This document shows, piece after piece, positions 55,371 to 64,000 of a stretch of DNA of 64,000 bases (within the stretch, counting starts at the first letter, position 1; the number at the start of each line of letters is the position of its first letter). Where the stretch lies: positions 380,655 to 444,654 of the forward strand of contig VZRN01000756.1 in the NCBI GenBank assembly GCA_013397935.1. The letters run 5' to 3'. Both the position numbers and the translations under genes were made by a program. Source of the DNA: Dasyornis broadbenti (taxonomy: Eukaryota; Chordata; Aves; Passeriformes; Dasyornithidae). Under the pieces are notes generated by a model that made no database searches, had not been told where the DNA came from, and worked only from the letters and a program-made list of their open reading frames with translations.

Positions 55371-58300
55371 GGAACAAAAGGAAACACAAACAAATTAAAT
55401 GGCTGCCTTTTTATTTTAATTAACGTGTTCACATTTTTCAACTACCTAACAATATTTTTGTTAAATGAAAGTGATGTTTTCCCAGGGTATAAAGACACTA
55501 AATTGTAAAAAAGAACTTAAATACAGATTTATCAGATACTTGCATATCAACACTGAAAAAAGAAAAAGATCACACATAGCTGATGGTTCTGAGAAAGATT
55601 GTGAATTGTAAATGGTAGCTGAAAACTGAATTACTAGATCACATGGGGTTTTTTTATGCATCTGATTTAAGATGAGTGGACATGAATTATTCTTATAATA
55701 ATTAAACTTCATAATTTAATGTTCCTGCTTAAACATGTTTCCTCCTGTAACTTGTTTTTGTTTTTATCTTACCTGTACTGCACTATGGCTTCATCAAATT
55801 CCCCTCCCAATTTGGTTACCGTATTTTTTAAATGCAGAAGGGTGGGATGTGGCCTCTTGGCACACTCTTTTTGCAAAGAGCAAGCGAATCCCAGTCTGTA
55901 GCTCTTCTATCTTAATAACTCATGTTCCCAAGAGACTGTGCAAGTTTAGCTTCTGCGTTGTTGGTCCAGAGCACGTCATAGCTTCAAGAAACACAGGACT
56001 AAGCTTCCCTGAAAATCTGCCAAAAGTGTAAAATGGGTTCTCACACAGTGGAACTCACAAGCATTTCAAGCATTCTTGTACAAAGCTTTTAATTCTATTT
56101 AAATGTTGTTCTGAGAAGAGAGGACAGGAAGTAGCGAAGGAGAGGGAACAATGGGAGCAAGAGAACTCTCTCAAGCAGGCTGTCTGCCTTCTAGTAAGCA
56201 CACTAAAATATATCCTCAGCCTGTATATCAACCAGGAAATACCCATTATATTCACAAGAGAAACAAGAATATTATGTTTCTTATTTCTAAAAGCTGCACC
56301 AAGCTAAACTTCAGACCTACCCAATGACCTGCAGAGGTACCTCAATCATTGTGTGATTCAAATGCTTCATAAGGGGAAATCTTATTTCTTTGTCAATCTC
56401 CATGAATCTTCCAATTTCTGGTACTAGTAAGCTCTACTGAAAAGTAATTTTACAGATTTGATTCCACTCGAGAGTAAATTTGAAATACAAGTACTGAAAG
56501 GGGCAGAGGCCATGACAACACACAATTAAGGAAGAAACATTACAATGTAACCAAAACACTACTATTAGTCAGCTCTCTACAGTCCCCCAGGCACTCACAC
56601 CCTACTCACAGGGGCCCAACACGCTGTAGCTAACAGAGGAAAGCCCAGAGAAAGCAGCCTGAATACACTGTACTCCGATAGACACTACCCCACTGGAAAA
56701 TATTTTCAGACTGCAAACTTAATCACAGAATTTAGGAAAAAGAACCACCTTCACATTTGGACCAAATTAGAGCTTCATCTCAAATTTGAATTCTGAAATT
56801 GCTCAGCTTTTAAATATTTGTATTAAGTGACCTTAGTAGAGTTCTTTCAATGGATTTCTCGGTAATTTCTTCACTTTTAAATAAAGTCTGCCAAAGAAAA
56901 AGGCATGCCACTGTATGGACCGTATGGACATACATGGCCCTGAAATAAAACCCCCACAAAAAATTACCAGAATAAGCTAAGGGAGTTCTCATTGCAGCAG
57001 CACACCACAACCCTTCCTGCAGAGGGAGAGTAACATCCAGACCATGCTGGTGGTCATTCACAAGTATTGGAAACAACAGATAAAGGTGGCACTCAAGAAC
57101 CTGACACTAGGGAAGAGTGTATGTCAAAGATGCACAGTCTCCTATCCCTTATTTTACACTTTATATCTCTAAGCTTCTCCAGACCCATCTCTCTTCCTCC
57201 TTTAATCAAACATTCTTGTCACATTCACCTTTTTTTAAGATGAGGATAATTTTCAAAGTGCACAAAAGAAGAAGAAAAAGGGAGCCAGGTCGAGTTGCAA
57301 AGTTGTATTTCTCAAGGGTTAGCAGTTTTGTCAGAAGAACACACACAGAAACCACTTTGTCCAATACGTTTGATTTGTGCTGCATAACAACAGCAATAAT
57401 TTGTAATCCTTACTGACTCTTCAGAAGAATATTGTAACAGAAGCAGTACCTCATAATACCACTTGAGAGCAAACCATTAAGAAACAATTTCTTGTCTTGC
57501 ATGGCAAACATCTCCTCTGTGGGATCAGACTAATACTTCTTCCCACGTGTAACAATATAGAGACTTTCCCAACTGCCAATTTCAACCAAACATGCAGATT
57601 TATCCTACATGTAAAAGGACAGTTTGCAGCTTTTTCTAAACCCTTCAAATAAGCATCATGCCAAAAGATCAGAGGTTGAGAAATTATGTTTGCCTATCAA
57701 TACTGCTAAATATGCAAAATATCTGTCATTGATATAGCAAATATATCCATATCCAATTTTGTCTTTCAAACACATTCTATTTATGAATAGTATAAATAAC
57801 AGGAATAAGAGAGCAGGAAGTGTAGAATAAAAAAAGAGAAAGAAGTTAACAACTCTCTCCATTCACTTTTCACCTGCAGACCAAGCATCAAATGAGATTT
57901 CTCACTACTATGACAGAATTTCTTTATCATTGCAGAGGTTTATTATGTACATTAATTCAGTGGCTGTTGCTTCCATGACAATTTTTGATCTACCTTCTAA
58001 GCACAGTTCTCTTGGAATTCTGAAATCTTTTCAAACTAACAGCTTGCACAAGGCAGTATTATAAAAAGCAGTTCTACTTTAACTGCACTGATTGACAAGC
58101 TGATCTTTTAGTGTAAGAGCAATTGCCTAAATTTCATGACTATTTTTAGATCTATACATTAATCTAATCAGTGAAAAGAAGAAATATTAATATTCATAAA
58201 CATTAAGCAAGAAATTATGAAGAAACAGACACTACCAGTAGCATGACCTAAACCTGTACCTGGTCCAGCATTCCAATTAAAAGGAATAGTAAATTGCTTC

Positions 58301-61300
58301 GTTATGCATAGCAAAAGTCTATCATGCACAAGATGACAATACCAGCCACCTGTCAAAGCAGCTAGAAGAAGCACGATTTTAAAAGGAGTATTTAAAATGC
58401 TGGGGACATACTGATTTCAAGCAGATGCCATTCAACACAAATATCAAATGCAAAAGGCATCTTTAAAGCACAGGACAGTTGTTACAAGTTAAACAGGGAT
58501 GAGCAGGACAACATCTCAGAAAACTTTTATTCTGATATTGTCTAACCAACTGAGGAAACATAAGACATTTTAAAAGGATAAATATGCACAAGTTCTTTAA
58601 TAAGTAAGCAGAATACTTCAAATTTCTTTGGAAAGGAAAGTTCAAAAGATTCTTGAATTAACGTTTTCATATAAGATTCTGCTTTCAAAATTTTAGTTCA
58701 ATTTTTCCTTATTATTCTGATTTAAAATTATCAGTTTTCTAATGCACTGAAAGTAAGATCCAACTAGAATACAAAACACCTAGGCATTATTTTTAGTAAA
58801 AACAGCAAGAAGACAAGGCAATCTATTTCAGCCTCAAAGATATATATTCCACAACGAAGAGACTTCAAAAATAAACAAATAAATACTAGAAATTAATTAA
58901 CATACTTCTTCCCTGCCTTAAATCAAACTGACCTTTTTTTTCTTTTCTTTTTTTTTAGGAGCTTAAATGTTACCTCTGGAAGGGCACAGTTCAGGGCATT
59001 AAAATGGAAACCTACTCTATTTGTTCTGTCACATTCGTAATAGGAATTATATTGTTTCACATTCTCCAGCAAAGTATAGACAATGTTTTAGTAGGGAATC
59101 TAAGCTTTAAAAATTATTGTTTAGAACTCAAATACAAAATATCTGTTTTCTGATGCATCAGTCAGCTCCTTTATAAAACACAGTTAAAAAACCCAAACCA
59201 TAGTACCAAACTTTAGTATTCAGTCTGGTCAGGATATCAGTAATTACAGTAAAAGAAGCAATTTAAGTTTCAAAAGTTATTTTCTCTTGGCACAACATGG
59301 TAACATTCAAGAGTGTCTAACATTGTCCTAACAAAACAACAGTTTTGACCTGAAGACATAAAAGAACTTTTGATCTCTACAGCCATTTCACTTTGGCCCC
59401 TGAGCCAAAGCAGGATGCCAATTCCAAGTTAAAAGATGCTTTAATGATGTAGGTGTTTCCCCACCGGGAATGAGACTCAAAACCAGCACAGACTACTAAA
59501 GCTTTGTCTACACTACAATCTACCTCGATTCTAGTAGTTGCAGGGGACTGACTACCAGTGTAGCTGAACCAGAGCGAATCAGTGACCACCAGAGAAGGAC
59601 AAGTAACCATCAGCACCATTTGGTACTGTTTCAGCTGCTGGACAGCTAAAACTAGTGTTTTCTTCAGGGTAAACAATGCACAGACCCAAGCCGCTCAACC
59701 TCCTGGCAACTGCAGGTCACTTTTAAACCACAGACACCTCCAAAACCACAAAAGCACAGCTGCAGTTCATAGGAGTAAGCACCTCAAAGCAAAGTGCTGC
59801 CCAAGGAGAGGACTGGAGTGAAACCATAGGTCCAGCCTGGCACAGAGAACTACAGGCTATCTCTATCGTACCTCCCTATCAGGTAGACACTCCAGCCTAA
59901 ATACGTTACAAAATTAGCAGGATACTACTACTAAGTAGGTTCAACAGGCAAAATAGACAGGAATTCTAGAACTAATTTGCAAGTCTTTGAGGCAAGCAAT
60001 CTAATCACCTTTTCATGTTCCAAATCTTTTGGCGAAACCTGCATTTGGTAGATAGCAACACACAACTAACACTAGAGGAAGCAGGAATTCAGTATCACAC
60101 AGTAAAGCAAAACAACGTGCAAAACACGTATTTTTAGGGGAAAAGTTACTCTCCCTATAAAGTTATTCTTCCTATTTGTGTTATTTGTAGTAATCTGTGA
60201 GACTTCGAAATTGAATTTTAAGTTCTGACTATTCATTTGACAGATCATTTTAATTTTGCTTCTAGAGAAACAAAGGAAATACTTTGATTCTTTCTTTGTT
60301 TGATTCTTAACATCCATGCTGTGGTCTCCCACGTTTTGAAGGAACAGGACATCTATGAAATGTCTTAGCAAGCACCAGACTGCACTTCAAAACACACAAC
60401 TACAGTGAATATTTACAGAGAAGTAATTCATTAACGTGGAGGATGCAGGGGGCAAAAAACAATGATACCACTATTTTAATTAACTCCTGTGTACTCACAC
60501 TTACCTAATTTTCCAATTATCATTAATTTTAATTCTGCAGTGAATGAATATGTAATAAAATTCAGGTGACTCTACCCATATTTAGCACTCAGCATCCCTC
60601 AAACACCTTCCCTTATATGCCAAACCCAACCTGTTTATCCCTAACTTCTCTACTCCTCTGGCATCCAGGATATCCTGAAACAGTTACATGCAATTGGGAA
60701 CATCCACTACTTTCTCCTGGAGCCACTTACTTCTCACAACTATAATACTGTAGTAAGATTACAGCAACCATACATTGTTCATTTTTTCTGGACTCATGCA
60801 AAGATAACAGATATCTTTACAATCACAGTTCACCCCTGCACTAACAAAAGCCACAAAAAGTACCAATAAATATGAACAAACATGAAAGCTGACAGGGAAG
60901 AAAAAAACACAGCACTACTCAATACCATAACAAAGCGAAAGCACTTCAACAGACTCCTACATATATAGGGATGCAAACAAGACCTGGGCCATGCTCCAGT
61001 TACCTGTTGCAACTTTCATGGTTCCATTTCTTGGCTGCTGACACAAGTGTACAGTAAACACTGTTCTGCCAGTATGCTGCACTGTTCTAAAGACAGTGGC
61101 TTTGACCATATGCATTTCAGGGCTTAGTTACACTAAAGGATATGATAGATTACCTACAATGAAATTTTAAACAAATTCAGCTTAACATAAAGTAAAATTA
61201 TATGGACATGTCATCTGGTCTAAGCAGGTCAATTCAGTTTAGGAAACTTTAGATTTAAAACTAGAGGACACTGCAACTCCAAATAAGATGCCTGACTCAG

Positions 61301-63841
61301 ACTTCACTAATTTCAATAAATAACTTGCACATGAATATGAATATTTCCTCCATATTACTACTTGATTACAATACATCTACAGCAGCAGGACTCCTCATAT
61401 GCATTTTCTCAACTATAAAACAGCACTGAATGACACAAAAGATCTGAAATACCTTAAAATGCACAAGTGCCAGTATCGTGTTTTACACCATGAAACTAAA
61501 ATTTAGAATTTTCCTGTCTTTAAAGGAAATATCCTAATAATACAAGCTTTTCTCTTCTTGTACACCACTACCCTACTTACATCTCATCTTTTCTTAGGAG
61601 TACTGACTGATGGCCCTGCTCATATATTCCAGGTAGCAGACACCAAAGCAGACAGGAGTCAAACTGGAATTTGTTTAGAATACAAATGGCCAAACAACCA
61701 AGGGCTGGATCCAGCCTGCAAAGCATGCTTTTGTTAGGCCACCAGCAATGCCTGCTAGCCAACTACTAGACAAGCCAAGTCCAGCCCATCAGTCAGCCAA
61801 CTAAACTGTGGATGCTGTTGGGAAAGAAAAGAAAGTGAACTCGACTTTGGTAGACAGAGTTTACAACTCAATCAGTGCCCAAATTCAGCCCACTCTCTTC
61901 CAGGGAAGCTCAGGAAGAAATACAGCCACTATGGAGAAGCAGACACAGGACCTGACTTCAACTAATGCAGTGAAACACCAAGTCAAGTCTTTTCAACCAC
62001 AGTCATCCAACCCAAAGAACTGGAGATAAATGCAGAGAAGACACCACAGACTTTGGCAGGGTGCAGAAGAGGTTATTACCTGAGTCATCACCATCCATTC
62101 TGGAATCAGGCTGGCTCCTGCAGAATCATTCAGGTAATCCTGCATCATGCACCTAGCACTGTGGAAAGGTTTGCAGCCAGGTGGGCTGCTCCACTGCAAC
62201 CAATGGCAGCCAAAGCCAGAGATGAACAAGGGAGCAAGAGTCTGTCTGACCACACTGACATTGAAACAGATTTGACAAGTTCAGTGAGGCCAAAGCTCAC
62301 CCTACTTAACCACTTGTTTCTGCTCCACACAACTTCCCAATTCTAGCACCACAGTGACTTTCAGAACAGCTGTGCACAGTGAAAGCTCAAGTCAGGCAGG
62401 ATACACTAGTTCCACCTAACTAGTACCATCTTTAGGACAGCAGTAAATAGGGTGTACTGCTTCCAGGATACAGCTGTCTCTGGCATCACTATAGCCAAGT
62501 TTGCTATCTAACATCACAAATGCTGTCAGACACAACCTAAGTACATATCCCAGGCTCCTCTTCTCCCTAATTATAACATACCATCACTCCCTCCTCCCTG
62601 TCAAAATCCCTGCAGTTTGCCTGGATGTATGGCAGTCTGCATAGTCTGGATGGCCAACCACCTTGCTCAGAATACCGACAATTCTGGCCCAGACACTTTC
62701 AACTGGCTGAAAGCACACAGAAATTAAGACCGCTTAGTGGAGCAGCATCGCCTTTGAGCAGCTGAGGATCTCTTCAATATCTCTCTCTTAGTTTTTCACA
62801 TCATTGCTACCAGTTTTATGGATTGCTTGGGCTAAGCCAGCCTCTTATGTGCCCAATTAATGAAAGGTTGATTGCATTGCTTTGCTGCTGATTGCCACTA
62901 TTACCCTCAGTATCATTGACTCTATGTATGCCTCACAAGCTTCACAAATCACCTGTTTTGGGTTGCAATTTTTGACACTATAATGCAATCAAATCACATT
63001 CTTCCTAGTTTAAAACCAAATTGTTTCTAAAAAAAAAAAAAACCCAAAAAGCAAACTACACATAGACCTGTTACAGTCACAGAAATATACTTTACTTAAG
63101 GATGCAGCCTGTGACTAAAGGGCCATTTCTAATGATTTGCAGGTACAAGGAATAATGGTTGTCGGCTTAGTGCTGCCACATGAGTAAACACTTTCCTACT
63201 TTTATTAGCGGTATGTGGCATCACGTAAAAAGTAGCTATTCTACAGGCTTGCCAACGCCCAACTTCTGAACACCGGCATTCAACAGTTTCAAAACTATAC
63301 TATGTGTGCAGATTGTTACAGAAAATAGAACATAAAATGTAAGGTTCCTGATACACATCCATCTGCCTCCCTTTCTTAAGTTGTCAAACTCCTCTCTCTA
63401 GGTAGTGTTTCAAATACAGTAATCACTACAAAAGGTTGTAAAGGAAACCACAAAAGGCACTTATATGCTACCACTAGACAGGGTCCACACCAAATTCTGT
63501 TCAAGAGCAGATTGAAAAAATTCTGTTCAATATTAAATTCATAGTCGATTATTTTGTAGAAGGTAAAAGGAAACAATATTTCTGTTGAGCAAACAACTGT
63601 CTTCATCTGCATTCTTTCTAAACAACACTATTTGCTGCTACATTCACACTGTGCAGAACAGTGATTTGCTACTCAGCCTTTTTTGTTCCACACTAGTCAT
63701 CTTTAATTTAAGAAAGCTAAAGGACTAGGATAAAAGATGCACATATACATTACAACGTTCTAATGACAGTCTCTGAAGCTTTCTAAAGTTTGATCTCATT
63801 TAATTTCATCATTAAGTGTCAACTGAAGACACAGGACAGGG

Positions 63842-64000
63842 ACTAAGAGACGCTGTGGGGAACTGAGACAAATCGCTTCTCTGGGCCCCTGACAGCGGCT
63901 CGCCGGGCCCAGGGCAGGGCTGGCTCTGCTCTCCCGGAGCAGAGGCGGCGAGCCCCGGATCCGCAGTCAGCGCAGGCCATTGGGAGCGGGTGCGCAGCCC
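63842..64000 (-). promoter_or_regulatory. Inner edge of the UBR1 promoter CpG island
   Basis: I count 13 CpG dinucleotides in these 159 bases, while the preceding 11 kb is AT-rich and CpG-poor. An inverted CCAAT lies at 63979-63983. No start codon here opens a reading frame resembling the UBR1 N-terminus, and no convincing splice donor follows the only minus-strand ATG (63978-63980). The likely reading is the start of intron 1, inside a CpG island whose core, with promoter and exon 1, lies past base 64000. It could instead hold 5' UTR of an alternative first exon. Confidence 0.6.

Larger units (their letters stand above)
52741..63841 (-). other. UBR1: Intron 1 of UBR1 (at least 11.26 kb)
   Basis: No coding exon was recognised on either strand. 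Two reverse-oriented CR1 fragments sit near the exon 2 end (53537-54025 and 54274-54460). A loose CATA/TA simple repeat lies at about 55270-55370. The block at about 61570-62770 is less AT-rich than its surroundings and has no identified content. Open frames here are short (up to about 120 codons) and none resembles a known protein. Confidence 0.85.

Noticed and set aside
59377..59830. Less AT-rich stretch with TTTGTCTACACTAC, possible DNA transposon
   Set aside because: The motif vaguely recalls hAT-type repeats, but I could not find terminal inverted repeats or target-site duplications, so it is not listed as a feature.
63978..63980. Minus-strand ATG in the CpG-rich edge as UBR1 start
   Set aside because: The frame reads MACADCGSGARR, unlike the acidic MADEEAG-type start of UBR1, and no good donor in phase 0 follows.
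1..64000. CRISPR array, prophage, operon, restriction or toxin system
   Set aside because: The introns, splice signals, CR1 repeats and UBR1 orthology make this vertebrate nuclear DNA; no such structure was seen.

Overview
The window is vertebrate nuclear DNA, almost certainly from a bird. It is AT-rich and intron-dominated, and it carries several truncated CR1 retrotransposons whose 3' ends have the avian-type ATTCTATGATTCTATGAT tail. Nothing looks prokaryotic, viral or plasmid-derived. The species cannot be told from the sequence; one CR1 tail resembles a subfamily common in songbirds, which is only a weak hint.

One gene fills the window: UBR1, the large N-recognin E3 ubiquitin ligase of the Arg/N-degron pathway, on the minus strand. 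I traced 46 coding exons by hand, from 52740 down to the TGA stop at 517-519. They join in frame without a break and encode 1730 residues. All 45 introns between them are GT-AG. Exon numbers follow the human gene as I remember it (47 exons, about 1749 residues). The first coding exon (about 27 residues in human) was not found and should lie just beyond base 64000; the CpG-rich last 160 bases look like the inner edge of its promoter CpG island.

Layout from right to left (gene 5' to 3'): 63842-64000 CpG-rich edge; 52741-63841 intron 1 with two CR1 copies; 48918-52740 exons 2-4 (UBR-box zinc domain that reads basic N-termini); 42907-44863 exons 5-7 (ClpS-like domain for bulky hydrophobic N-termini); 22313-42605 exons 8-29 (helical scaffold, winged-helix region, basic helix that binds the UBE2A/UBE2B E2); 16067-21197 exons 30-32 (RING-H2); 4909-15636 exons 33-42 (helical C-terminal part); 517-2815 exons 43-47 (Cys-rich C-terminal domain and stop); 1-516 3' UTR, with AATAAA at 6-11.

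Introns hold CR1 fragments, a decayed MIR-like SINE, a 13-bp minisatellite, a 55-bp tandem duplication in a CR1 tail and one 22-base assembly gap (19839-19860, intron 30). I found no second gene, RNA gene or novel system. The points most worth a second look are two in-frame tandem (NAGNAG) splice acceptors, a high share of AAG acceptors, and a RING loop that resembles the paralogue UBR2 more than human UBR1.
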